Assembly (NCBI GenBank): GCA_964630775.1
Contig: CAZVYY010000020.1
Location: 1-64,000, forward strand
Reading direction: 5' to 3'
DNA from: Anaeroglomus sp964630775
GTDB lineage: Bacteria; Planctomycetota; Phycisphaerae; Sedimentisphaerales; Anaerohalosphaeraceae
Length of the DNA: 64,000 nt
Below, piece by piece: positions 35,656-44,222 of this stretch. Numbering within the stretch: the first letter of the stretch is position 1; every line of letters starts with the position of its first letter. The notes below the pieces were generated by a model. It saw nothing but the letters and a program-made list of their open reading frames with translations, did not search any database and was not told the DNA's origin. Position numbers and translations under genes: made by a program.

Positions 35656-36120
35656 ATGGTTAAGGAAATTAAAGGTCAGCTCGTTGCCGGCAAGCACCAT
35701 TTCGGCATCGTAGTCAGCCGATTCAATGAGTTTATTACCAGCAAACTGCTCGGCGGCGCCATTGATTGCCTCCAGCGGCACGGCGCAGCCGATGAACAGA
35801 TTACCGTGGCCTGGGTGCCCGGAACGATTGAAATTACCCTGGCGGCCAAAAAAATGGCACAAAGCGGTAATTATTCGGCCGTCATCTGCCTGGGTGCCGT
35901 CATCCGCGGCCAGACCAGCCATTATGATTATGTCTGTCAGCAGATCTCCCGCGGCGTGGCGACGGTCAACTATGATACCGGCGTGCCCACCATCTTCGGC
36001 GTGCTGACCTGCGAAACAATCGAACAGGCCATCGAGCGGGCCGGCACCAAGCAGGGCAATGCCGGCGCCAGTGCCGCACTGGCCGCCATCGAAATGGCCG
36101 ATGTCATCACCAAACTGTAA
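35656..36120 (+). CDS. ribH: 6,7-dimethyl-8-ribityllumazine synthase
   Basis: A 154-residue enzyme of riboflavin synthesis that joins the pyrimidinedione and butanone phosphate. It has VSRFNEFIT (about 19-27), VPGTIEI (about 55-61), GAVIRGQTSHYDYV with the catalytic His (about 82-95) and the phosphate loop GTKQGNAG. Length is normal for the icosahedral form. GGAG precedes the ATG. No other rib gene is in the window; nusB is one gene downstream. Confidence 0.97.
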   Translation: MVKEIKGQLVAGKHHFGIVVSRFNEFITSKLLGGAIDCLQRHGAADEQITVAWVPGTIEITLAAKKMAQSGNYSAVICLGAVIRGQTSHYDYVCQQISRGVATVNYDTGVPTIFGVLTCETIEQAIERAGTKQGNAGASAALAAIEMADVITKL

Positions 36121-36145
36121 TCCCGGGCGGAATGGAGTCGTAACC

Positions 36146-37111
36146 ATGTATTCGAAGTCACTGTTGATTTTCTGCACACTGTGCCTGATGGCCATGATGC
36201 ATGCGGGCTGCCTGGCCGGGTCGGATGCGACGGCCCAAAAGCCGGTGTATCTGTTCAGCTATTTTATCGATAACGGACAGGATGGGCTGCATCTGGCCTG
36301 CAGTCTTGACGGCCTTGAATGGAAGGCTCTCAATCAGGGCAAGTCGTATCTGAAGCCTGCCGTCGGCAAGGACAAACTGATGCGAGACCCTTGTGTCCTG
36401 CGCGGCCCGGATGGCTTGTTTCACATGGTCTGGACGGTTAGCTGGAAGGAAAAAGGCATCGGCTATGCCAGTTCCAAAGACTTGATAACCTGGTCCGAAC
36501 AACAATATATCCCCGTTATGGAGCACGAACCGACGGCTCAGAACTGCTGGGCGCCGGAATTGATCTACGACCCCCAGGCCAAACACTACCTGATTTTCTG
36601 GGCCACGACCATCCCCGGACGTTTTCCGGAAACCGAAAAAGGCGGCGACAACAATCACCGCATCTATTGTGTGACCACCCGTGATTTCAAGACTTACAGC
36701 GAAACCAAACTGCTGCTGGAGCCGGGCTTTAATGTCATCGACTCGACCATCATTCAGGCCGGCGGCAAGTGGGTGATGTTCCTGAAGAATGAAACCAAAA
36801 ATCCGCCGGAAAAAAATATCCGCATCAGCACCGCCGACCGTCCGGAAGGCCCCTGGAGTCCGGCCTCCGATGCCATCACCGGCAAATACTGGGCCGAAGG
36901 CCCCACTGCGGTACAGATCGGCGAATGGTGGTACCTGTATTTTGATAAATACACCGAAGGCAAATACGGTGCACTGCGGTCCAAAGACCTCAAGAACTGG
37001 GAAGACATTTCTTCCCAGCTTCGTTACCCCAGAGGTCTGCGACACGGGACGGTTTTTGCCGTCGAACCTGAGATACTCAAGACCCTCCTGGCGAATGAAA
37101 ACACCCAATAA
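36146..37111 (+). CDS. GH43-like lipoprotein glycosidase
   Basis: A 321-residue lipoprotein (signal ending MMHAGC). The five-bladed propeller shows GH43 features: MRDPCVLRGPDGLFHMVWT (about 76-94), NCWAPELIYD (about 133-142) and the candidate acid Glu in YWAEGPTAVQIGEWWYLYFD (about 251-270). The substrate is unknown; an arabinan or galactan fragment is possible. GGAG lies six bases before the ATG at 36146. It sits between ribH and nusB, a pair that is often adjacent in bacteria, and its end overlaps the nusB start. Confidence 0.75.
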   Translation: MYSKSLLIFCTLCLMAMMHAGCLAGSDATAQKPVYLFSYFIDNGQDGLHLACSLDGLEWKALNQGKSYLKPAVGKDKLMRDPCVLRGPDGLFHMVWTVSWKEKGIGYASSKDLITWSEQQYIPVMEHEPTAQNCWAPELIYDPQAKHYLIFWATTIPGRFPETEKGGDNNHRIYCVTTRDFKTYSETKLLLEPGFNVIDSTIIQAGGKWVMFLKNETKNPPEKNIRISTADRPEGPWSPASDAITGKYWAEGPTAVQIGEWWYLYFDKYTEGKYGALRSKDLKNWEDISSQLRYPRGLRHGTVFAVEPEILKTLLANENTQ

Positions 37112-37577
37112 TCACTCTCAACTCGGCGAAACCAAACAGGATCGACGCACGCTGGCCCGGGAGCTTGCCATGCAGGCGCTGTGCCAACTGGATGTGCAGG
37201 GACAGGAACTCATGCCCTGGCTGGGACGGTTCTTCCGCGAACAAACCAGCGACGCGATGACCATTCAGCTTGCCGAGCAATGGACCCAGGGCGCCTGGCA
37301 GAATATCGACGACTGTGATGATAAAATCGCCCAGGCCGCCGCCAAATGGAAATTGTCGCGGATGTCGCAGGTGGACCGAAGCATTCTCCGCCTGTCGGTC
37401 TATCAACTCCAGTTTTGCCCCGATATCCCGGGCAAAGTCGTGGTCAATGAGGCCATCGAGCTGGCAAAAAAATACAGCACGGAACAATCCCCGCGTTTTG
37501 TCAACGGGGTGCTGGACTCGATCCTGAAACTGCTTCGGCCGGGACAAACCAATCCCCCCGCCGGCCAGCCTTCATAA
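37095..37577 (+). CDS. nusB: Transcription antitermination factor NusB
   Basis: A 160-residue all-helical protein that binds boxA RNA with NusE/S10 during rRNA transcription. It has the ARELAMQALCQLD opening, the second-half motif VDRSILRLSVYQLQF and VVVNEAIELAKKYS (about 115-128), then FVNGVLD. The frame opens far upstream inside the glycosidase gene in another phase, but the ATG at 37095 gives normal length, so the two genes overlap by 17 bases. Confidence 0.94.
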   Translation: MKTPNNHSQLGETKQDRRTLARELAMQALCQLDVQGQELMPWLGRFFREQTSDAMTIQLAEQWTQGAWQNIDDCDDKIAQAAAKWKLSRMSQVDRSILRLSVYQLQFCPDIPGKVVVNEAIELAKKYSTEQSPRFVNGVLDSILKLLRPGQTNPPAGQPS

Positions 37578-37607
37578 ATTGCAGACCTTATTATCCGGGA
37601 AAACACT

Positions 37608-38618
37608 GTGAGGAAAATAGCAGTTCTCAATCAAAAAGGCGGCGTCGGGAAAACAACGACTGTCGTCAATGTTGCAGCCGCCATGGCGGCGCACGGTTTT
37701 CGCGTTCTGGTGATTGACCTGGACCCGCAGGCCCACCTGACGATCCATCTGGGCGTTGACGCCGAGCAGCCCGGCTGCGGAGCCTATCAGATCCTGTCCG
37801 GCCAGGCCGGTGTTCACGATGCCGCCGTCAAGGTGCGATCCAATCTCTGGATTCTGGGTGCCGGGATCGAGCTGGTCGGGGCCGAGACCGAACTGGTCAA
37901 TGAAGTCGGACGCGAAATCATCCTTCGCCAGGCCATCGCCCAGGTCGAAAACGACTTTGATTATATGATTATCGACTGCCCCCCGTCGCTGGGCTTATTG
38001 ACGCTCAACGCACTGGCAGCATCTGAAGAAGTCATCATCCCCGTTCAGCCGCATTTCCTTGCCCTGCAGGGTTTCAGCCGCCTGCTGCAGACGATCGCAC
38101 TGGTCAACAACCGCATCAATCCCGCCCTGCATGTCACGGCGATTCTGATGTGCATGTTTGACGCCCGCACCAGCCTGTCGGCCGAAGTGCGGCAGGATAT
38201 CGAAAAATTCCTGACCGGGTCCCGCAATCAGAACAGCCCCTGGGCCGGCGCCCAGATCGTCCCGGTGCATATCCGCCGCAATATCAAACTGGCCGAGGCA
38301 CCCAGCTACGGCAAGAGCATCTTCGAATATGAACCGACCTGTCATGGAGCAGCGGATTATCTGGCGGTGGCGGAGTTTGTGCACACGGGAAAAATTGAAG
38401 GCACTTTTGACATTCAACTCGATACGGCCAGTGAACCTGCTGCGGAAGCGACCGAAGCCCAGCCCGCAACAGACACCCCCGCCCCCGCCGCACCCGCTGA
38501 CACGGTGCCTGCGGAAACGCCCGCACCGTCAGAGACTTCACCCATTGCGGAAAATTCAGTCGTGGAAACGGCTTACAGCAACACGCCTGCTTCGCCGGAT
38601 ACTCAGGAAGGGAAATAA
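37608..38618 (+). CDS. ParA/Soj family ATPase with Pro/Ala-rich tail
   Basis: A 336-residue P-loop ATPase. It shows the deviant Walker A KGGVGKTT (about 10-17) with the signature Lys, DLDPQAH (about 44-50) and Walker B DCPPSLG (about 122-128). The core ends at about residue 265 and is followed by about 70 residues of Pro, Ala, Thr and Glu, which looks like a flexible tail. The start is GTG at 37608. There is no ParB gene next to it, so it may position something other than the chromosome. Confidence 0.85.
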   Translation: MRKIAVLNQKGGVGKTTTVVNVAAAMAAHGFRVLVIDLDPQAHLTIHLGVDAEQPGCGAYQILSGQAGVHDAAVKVRSNLWILGAGIELVGAETELVNEVGREIILRQAIAQVENDFDYMIIDCPPSLGLLTLNALAASEEVIIPVQPHFLALQGFSRLLQTIALVNNRINPALHVTAILMCMFDARTSLSAEVRQDIEKFLTGSRNQNSPWAGAQIVPVHIRRNIKLAEAPSYGKSIFEYEPTCHGAADYLAVAEFVHTGKIEGTFDIQLDTASEPAAEATEAQPATDTPAPAAPADTVPAETPAPSETSPIAENSVVETAYSNTPASPDTQEGK

Positions 38619-38662
38619 AAAAGGCTGCTTCGTGGATGAAAGAGGAAGCAACCTTATTCGGA

Positions 38663-38690
38663 AAAGGCTTTCTGCAAAGCCTTTAATTTA
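38663..38690 (+). terminator. Terminator after the ParA gene
   Basis: AAAGGCTTT and AAAGCCTTT (38663-38684) form a stem with a CTGC-centred loop. The following sequence is AATTTA, so the T run is weak. Confidence 0.55.
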
Positions 38691-38764
38691 CATCTGCATT
38701 ATAAAATAATAATTTAAAACACCGTTGTCAATCTTTTTTTTCATTCCGCGCGTTTTTTTACAGG

Positions 38765-39469
38765 TCATCGTGTCAAGACCCAGGGGTCTTCAAGCTGGTC
38801 CACGATGCAGCGCAGAAAACCGGCGGCATAAAATTCATCGATAATCTGACCGTCATAGGCCAGTGAGACATCCATCATTTTTCGAACACGCATTTCGTCA
38901 TCCTTGAGTACAATCGCATCTTCAATCATCCCAATGGAGACAATCGCTGTCGCCGATGGCGGTGCAATCGCATAAAACTGGTGCACACCAAACATGCCCA
39001 GCCCCGTCAAAACGACATTGGCCCCGTCAAAGTCATCCGGCGTCAGCTTGTTGGAGCGGGCTTTGGCCAGCAGCATTTCGCTTTCCGCGGCAGTCTCGAT
39101 CAGGTTTTTGGAGCCCATATCATGCAGTACCGGCACCACCAGCCCCTGCGGCGCCGCCACGGCAAAACCGATACCGACGGCACCACTGACCACCAGATTA
39201 TCGCGGGTTTCATCCAGCGTCGCGGCCAGCAGCGGGTATTTTTTGACCGCACGGGCCATGGCCAGAATAAAAAAGTCGTTGGTGGTGGCACGAACGCGGG
39301 CCTTGCGGCAGTACTCCCGCCGCATCGCTGTCAATTCCGTCAGATCCGCCTGCATCGTCATATAGCCGTTGGCCTTGGTCTGCTTGGACTGGTGCATCAG
39401 CCGGCCAATCAGCTTCTGAATCCGCGTCAGCGGAACAATGTTCGTATTTATGGTTTCCATAGTCGCCAT
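38765..39469 (-). CDS. E2 acyltransferase-like domain without catalytic His
   Basis: About 234 residues, matching only the catalytic domain of 2-oxo acid dehydrogenase E2 components (TNDFFILAMARAVKKYP, AVAAPQGLVVPVLHD, VLTGLGMFGVHQFYAIAPPSAT). There is no lipoyl or E1/E3-binding domain. The C-terminal active-site motif DHRxxDG reads YDGQIIDEF, so the catalytic His is Gly. No E1 or E3 gene is near. It probably has a structural or different catalytic role. The start is uncertain (39469, 39460 or 39520). Confidence 0.75.
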   Translation of the reverse strand: MATMETINTNIVPLTRIQKLIGRLMHQSKQTKANGYMTMQADLTELTAMRREYCRKARVRATTNDFFILAMARAVKKYPLLAATLDETRDNLVVSGAVGIGFAVAAPQGLVVPVLHDMGSKNLIETAAESEMLLAKARSNKLTPDDFDGANVVLTGLGMFGVHQFYAIAPPSATAIVSIGMIEDAIVLKDDEMRVRKMMDVSLAYDGQIIDEFYAAGFLRCIVDQLEDPWVLTR

Positions 39470-39589
39470 TTTAATCAAAGATTCCCTGCTTGCAAGAATA
39501 AACCCCTTGCCCCGCCGCATCAGGTTCGTATAATGTATCCATACAAGGATGCGACAAACCTGTTAAAATGAAATGAAGGGATATCGTCC

Positions 39590-40246
39590 ATGAAAAAAAC
39601 CGTACTTGTTGCCAGTCTTCTGGCCGGCATGATGCTTATGGCCGGCTGCAGCCGCATGATGGACTCCACCAAAGAAGCCTTCGGAGCACAAAAAAAGGAT
39701 ATTCTGGTCAGCCGGGTCCAGTCCGCCCGAGATGCTCAGTTGGATGCCAAGGAGCAGTTTGCCACCGCCCTCGATGAATTCCGGAGTGTGGTGGGCTACA
39801 AAGGCACCCTTCTGGATGAAAAATACAAAACGCTCAAATCCCAGTATGACAAATGCGAATCCCGCACCCGAACCGTCGAAAGCCGTATCGAAGATGTCCG
39901 CCGGGTCGCCAAGGGCCTGTTCCGCGAATGGGAAGATGAGTTGGACCAGTATTCCAGCCCCGCCCTGCGTAAATCCAGCGAAACCAAGCTCGAAGCTACA
40001 CGCGTCAAATGTGACAAAATGATTGCGGCCATGGAAAAAGCCCGCGATAAAATCTATCCGGTTTTAGCCTCTTTTAAGGACCAGGTGCTGTTTATCAAGC
40101 ACAACCTCAATGCCCAGGCCATTGCTTCACTGGAAGGGGAACTGGGCATCATCGAAAAAGAAATCTCGCTGCTGATTCGGGAAATGGAAAACTCCATGGC
40201 CGAAGCCGACACCTTTATTCGCCAGATGCAGATTCTGGAAGTCTAA
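39590..40246 (+). CDS. DUF2959-like lipoprotein
   Basis: A 218-residue lipoprotein (lipobox MAGC, Cys at about 19). The rest is helical coiled coil with the DUF2959 features: AKEQFATALDEFRSVVGYKG (about 53-72), KYKTLKSQYDKCE, and a C-terminal FIRQM. The function of the family is not known. The protein sits in an envelope fraction by its lipobox. It is alone on its strand between the divergent E2-like gene and the GH36 gene. Confidence 0.8.
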   Translation: MKKTVLVASLLAGMMLMAGCSRMMDSTKEAFGAQKKDILVSRVQSARDAQLDAKEQFATALDEFRSVVGYKGTLLDEKYKTLKSQYDKCESRTRTVESRIEDVRRVAKGLFREWEDELDQYSSPALRKSSETKLEATRVKCDKMIAAMEKARDKIYPVLASFKDQVLFIKHNLNAQAIASLEGELGIIEKEISLLIREMENSMAEADTFIRQMQILEV

Positions 40247-40396
40247 TCACAGCGGCATCTGATTTCAACAGACACGTAACTCGGCAAGGAATGTGTGCGT
40301 CTATATAACATACTTTAAGCATCCGAATTGACTGGTTTTTGATTTCCACTGTTGTTTTGACGCGGAAAATATCACAATTAAGATGAGGGTGAACGT

Positions 40397-42514
40397 ATGA
40401 ATAAATGCCGAATTGCATCACTGTTTGTATCGTTGTGTTTTTGTATGTCGCAGCCCTGGACCCAGGCGGAATCGTCTCCGCAGCCAATCGATACCGCCAC
40501 CGTTTCCAGAGACTGGCTGTTGTGGAGCATCCTGTCGCCGCAGGTTCCAATCGGCATCCCGGATACGGCGTCACCAATTCCCGACAGCAAAACGATTCAA
40601 CCGCCATTTTCGTTCACACTGGACGGCAAGCCCTCGCAGGAATTCCTCAAGAGCTGGGTAGTCAGCATCACCCACAACAAATTAGACCAAAACCGCACTT
40701 CGCACACGCTCATCTGGCACAACCCCGACAGCAGCCTTGAGCTTCGCTGGCAAGTCCTCGAATACAGCGATTTCAAGACCATCGAATGGACCGTCCATCT
40801 CAAAAACATCGGCAAAACCGATACCGCCATCATTGAAAATCTCAGGGCTATTGACGCCCGTTTTGTCTGTGTCAAAGACAAGCCCTATCAACTGCGCCAT
40901 TGGAACGGCACCCGTGTCAACGCCGAGGACTTTGCCCCGCAAATCGCCGGGATTGAACCCGGAAAAGAGCTGACCTTCGCTCCATCCGGCGGCCGGGCCA
41001 CCGGCGGCTGCTGGCCCTATTATAATATCGACGGCGGGGATGAAGGAATGATTGTCGTGGTAAGCTGGGCGGGCCGCTGGTACGCAAAGTATCACAGAGA
41101 CGCCGACAGAACCCTGTCGCTGATGGCTGGGCAGGACAAGACCCATTTCAAATTACTGCCCGGCGAAACCGTCCGCACACCAATGATCGTCCTTCAATTC
41201 TGGAAAGGCGGCAATTGGGTCGATGCCCAGAATCGCTGGCGTCAGTGGATGATTCGCTGTAATATTCCGCGTCCCGGAGGCAAAAACCTGGCACTGCCGT
41301 TGTTTGCCGCGTGCAGTTCCCACCAGTTCGCCGAGATGACCAAAGCCAATGAACAGAATCAAAAAGAGTTCATCGACAGCTATCTGCAAAAAGGCCTCAA
41401 AATCAATTACTGGTGGATGGACGCCGGCTGGTATGTGGGCGCCGCGGAAAAGGGCTGGCCGTGGACCGGCACCTGGGAAGTGGACCGCAGCCCCAATCGT
41501 TTCCCCAACGGCCTGCGGGCGATCAGCGACTATGCCCACAGCAAAAACGTCAAGACTATCGTGTGGTTTGAGCCGGAACGTGTCGCCGCGGGAACCTGGC
41601 TGGCAACCGAACACCCCGACTGGATTCTGGGCGGCGCCGGCGGCGGACTGCTGAATCTGGGCAATCCCGATGCGTGGAACTGGCTGGTCAGCCACATCGA
41701 TAAAATCATCACCGACGAAGGCATCGACTTGTATCGTCAGGATTACAACATCGACCCGCTGGAATACTGGCAGAAAAACGACCCCGCAGACCGACAGGGC
41801 ATCACCGAAAATAAATACGTCATGGGATATCTGGCCTACTGGGACGAGCTGCTGCGACGACATCCGGGCATGCTGATTGACTCCTGTGCATCCGGCGGAC
41901 ACCGCAATGACCTGGAGACGATGCGCCGCTCCGTCCCCCTGCTAAGAAGCGATTATCTGTTTGAGCCGGTCGGTCAGCAGGCCCACACCTATGGCCTGTC
42001 CTTCTGGCTGCCCGTTCACGGTACCGCATACAATCCATCCAATACGCAGGGGTGGGGCTGGGGCACCGGTCAGGGCCTTCTGGCATACGGACCCTATATT
42101 CGCCGCAGCAATATGTGCCCGGCCAATACCGGCTGCTTCGATTTCAGAGCCGCAGTGGACGAGACCCTGATTATGGCACTCTATCAGGAATGGCTGGATA
42201 TCGCCCCCAATTATTGGGGCGATTACTACCCGCTGACCGATTACACCTTATCACAAAAAGACTGGATCGCCTGGCAATTCCATCGCCCCGATTCCAAAGC
42301 AGGCTTTGTGCAGGCCTTTCGCCATGACCTGAGCATCCACCCCTCGGCCCAGCTCAGGCTCTTGGGCTTAAAGCCCGACAAGACCTATCTGCTCAACAAT
42401 TACAACACAAAAACTCAGAGCCGTATGACCGGCAAACAACTGATGGAAGAGGGATTGGTCATTGAACTGAAAAACAAACCCGATGCGACCACCATCGGAT
42501 ACCGTGAAGAATAA
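40397..42514 (+). CDS. Exported GH36-type alpha-galactosidase
   Basis: A 705-residue enzyme with a signal peptide (about 1-25). The N-terminal super-sandwich domain (about 50-300) is followed by the (beta/alpha)8 barrel with WWMDAGWY (about 338-345) and KTIVWFEPERV. The nucleophile Asp is in LYRQDYN (usually KxDxN; here QD), and the acid/base lies in IDSCASGGHRNDLE...RSDY. A C-terminal beta domain ends it. It hydrolyses terminal alpha-galactosides such as those of galactomannan. A clear terminator follows at 42527. Confidence 0.92.
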   Translation: MNKCRIASLFVSLCFCMSQPWTQAESSPQPIDTATVSRDWLLWSILSPQVPIGIPDTASPIPDSKTIQPPFSFTLDGKPSQEFLKSWVVSITHNKLDQNRTSHTLIWHNPDSSLELRWQVLEYSDFKTIEWTVHLKNIGKTDTAIIENLRAIDARFVCVKDKPYQLRHWNGTRVNAEDFAPQIAGIEPGKELTFAPSGGRATGGCWPYYNIDGGDEGMIVVVSWAGRWYAKYHRDADRTLSLMAGQDKTHFKLLPGETVRTPMIVLQFWKGGNWVDAQNRWRQWMIRCNIPRPGGKNLALPLFAACSSHQFAEMTKANEQNQKEFIDSYLQKGLKINYWWMDAGWYVGAAEKGWPWTGTWEVDRSPNRFPNGLRAISDYAHSKNVKTIVWFEPERVAAGTWLATEHPDWILGGAGGGLLNLGNPDAWNWLVSHIDKIITDEGIDLYRQDYNIDPLEYWQKNDPADRQGITENKYVMGYLAYWDELLRRHPGMLIDSCASGGHRNDLETMRRSVPLLRSDYLFEPVGQQAHTYGLSFWLPVHGTAYNPSNTQGWGWGTGQGLLAYGPYIRRSNMCPANTGCFDFRAAVDETLIMALYQEWLDIAPNYWGDYYPLTDYTLSQKDWIAWQFHRPDSKAGFVQAFRHDLSIHPSAQLRLLGLKPDKTYLLNNYNTKTQSRMTGKQLMEEGLVIELKNKPDATTIGYREE

Positions 42515-42526
42515 ACGCAAAATAAT

Positions 42527-42566
42527 ACCAAGCTGCTGTCACGAAGGCAGCAGCTTGGTTTGTTTT
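42527..42566 (+). terminator. Rho-independent terminator after the GH36 gene
   Basis: ACCAAGCTGCTG and CAGCAGCTTGGT (42527-42559) form a perfect 12-base stem, followed by TTGTTTTCTC. Confidence 0.88.
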
Positions 42567-42606
42567 CTCACGATCCGGCAGGATCCCCGCCGGCGCAATG
42601 GCTGTG

Positions 42607-42924
42607 CTATACAAACTGAATCGCCAGGCCAATACTGCCGTTACGCAGCATCTCGGCCCGATCCACACGCAGAATCTTGCCCATTTTGATGCGGGCGTAC
42701 TGCCCTTTTTGGCGGGCCAGCGACATCGTGCGGGGGAAATTCACCTCGACCTCGTGCCCCGGACGCACCGGCGTGGTCATCGGCACACTGACATATGCCC
42801 CGCCTTTGCTGACATTGACGCTTCTGCCGGTAAAAAAGCGATTCGCCTCCGGAAGCCAGATACTCACAGGCCATGATAAATCCGACCTGACGTCTCGTCT
42901 TTGTTCAATCAGTGTACTTTCCAT
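42607..42924 (-). CDS. PilZ domain protein
   Basis: A 105-residue single-domain protein. The cyclic-di-GMP site is readable: RRDVR (the RxxxR motif, about 9-13) and NVSKGG (the D/NxSxxG motif, about 37-42). The rest follows the PilZ beta barrel. It would sense cyclic-di-GMP and act on a partner, which is not encoded beside it. It is a separate unit before the lptG/lptF pair on the same strand. Confidence 0.88.
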   Translation of the reverse strand: MESTLIEQRRDVRSDLSWPVSIWLPEANRFFTGRSVNVSKGGAYVSVPMTTPVRPGHEVEVNFPRTMSLARQKGQYARIKMGKILRVDRAEMLRNGSIGLAIQFV

Positions 42925-43093
42925 AGTACGGTCTCCGTTAAAATAGCAAATATACTACAACCTATGAAAAGTATCGGCAAAGTAAATATGGATAATTTAG
43001 ATAATATGGAAAATATTTTTAATAAAATTATCCGCCCGCCATGCCCTGATTGAAATGAAATAAATTCTTGTTTTATAGGACCTTGTGCACGGC

Positions 43094-44212
43094 CTATGTC
43101 TTCATGGAATCCATCTGGATAAAGGCGATGGGAACAAAGATGAAAATCGGCGCCCAGGCCCAAAACTCCGGACGCAGGTTAAAAAACAGCTCCGTCGCAA
43201 ACATTTTGCACACAAACGTCAGCACAAAGCAGCTCGTGGAGGTCACAAAGCTGATTACAATAGCGGTCTTCATATCCCGCGGATCCCGGCAAACCAGCAC
43301 CGGCAGCGCCACCAGCAGCATCACCAGGTTCAAAATCGGATCCGTTACCCGGGTATGCTTTTGTAAATACAATTCCGCCAGGTCGCTTTGCCGTGTCCCC
43401 TGGCTATTGGCCAACTGCATCAGTTGAACCGAACTCAGCAGCGATTTATAGCCTTCCTGCCGCCGCATGGGAATCTGCTGCGGTGTCAAATCGCTGGCAA
43501 AAAAGTCCACAGCCGAAACCTGCCGCGAAGGAGCCGCCGCAGTCGATGTGTCCGAAATCTGGAGCATCTCGCCGCCGGTCAGCACCCATCCGCCGCGCTG
43601 TCGGTCATAGACGGCTTTCTGAGCCTTGATCCGTCCGGTCACCACCATCTGGTCGCTGCGTTCCATACGCTTGCGCACAATGATAAAAGGATGATCAATG
43701 GCCTGCGTTTTCTCATCATACTGCGCGGTGTTGATTAAATTGCCGTTGGAATCCGAGGCAAACCACAAATCGTAATGCTTGGCACCGGGCAGTTCATCAT
43801 GACTGCGAATAAGCTGCCCCGTCAGATTTGGTATCGCCAGCTCCTGCACCACCACCTGCAAGCTCATTAGAATCGCGGCAATCCCGATAATGGGGGCAAT
43901 GAACCGTTTGAGGCTCACCCCCGAGGCCATTACCGCAATCAATTCATTGTTTTTGGTCATGCGGGCCAGCGAAAAGACCGCGGCAATCACGGTAATCACC
44001 CCGGCCATGTCCCGAAACCACAGCAAGATCCGGGCGCCATAAAAAGAGGCGATATTGTACAGCATCGTCCTGGCCCCGGCATCGGCGTTTTCTGCAAATT
44101 CGTCGAGATTGATAAACAGATCCATCGCCACAATCATGCCGATCAGGACCCCAAAGGCTATCGCATAGCCAATCAGGAATTGTTTAAGAACATATCGATC
44201 CAGTATCTTCAT
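43094..44212 (-). CDS. LPS-transport permease of the LptG/LptF (YjgP/YjgQ) family
   Basis: A 372-residue inner-membrane protein with three N-terminal helices, a periplasmic jelly-roll domain (about 120-290) and three C-terminal helices. MKILDRYVLKQFLIGY and FYGARILLWFRDMAGVITVIAAVFSLARMTKNNELIAVMASGVS match the family. It probably pairs with the next protein to extract lipopolysaccharide or another lipid from the inner membrane. It starts 10 bases after the paired gene. Confidence 0.9.
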   Translation of the reverse strand: MKILDRYVLKQFLIGYAIAFGVLIGMIVAMDLFINLDEFAENADAGARTMLYNIASFYGARILLWFRDMAGVITVIAAVFSLARMTKNNELIAVMASGVSLKRFIAPIIGIAAILMSLQVVVQELAIPNLTGQLIRSHDELPGAKHYDLWFASDSNGNLINTAQYDEKTQAIDHPFIIVRKRMERSDQMVVTGRIKAQKAVYDRQRGGWVLTGGEMLQISDTSTAAAPSRQVSAVDFFASDLTPQQIPMRRQEGYKSLLSSVQLMQLANSQGTRQSDLAELYLQKHTRVTDPILNLVMLLVALPVLVCRDPRDMKTAIVISFVTSTSCFVLTFVCKMFATELFFNLRPEFWAWAPIFIFVPIAFIQMDSMKT

Positions 44213-44222
44213 CCGCGTACCT

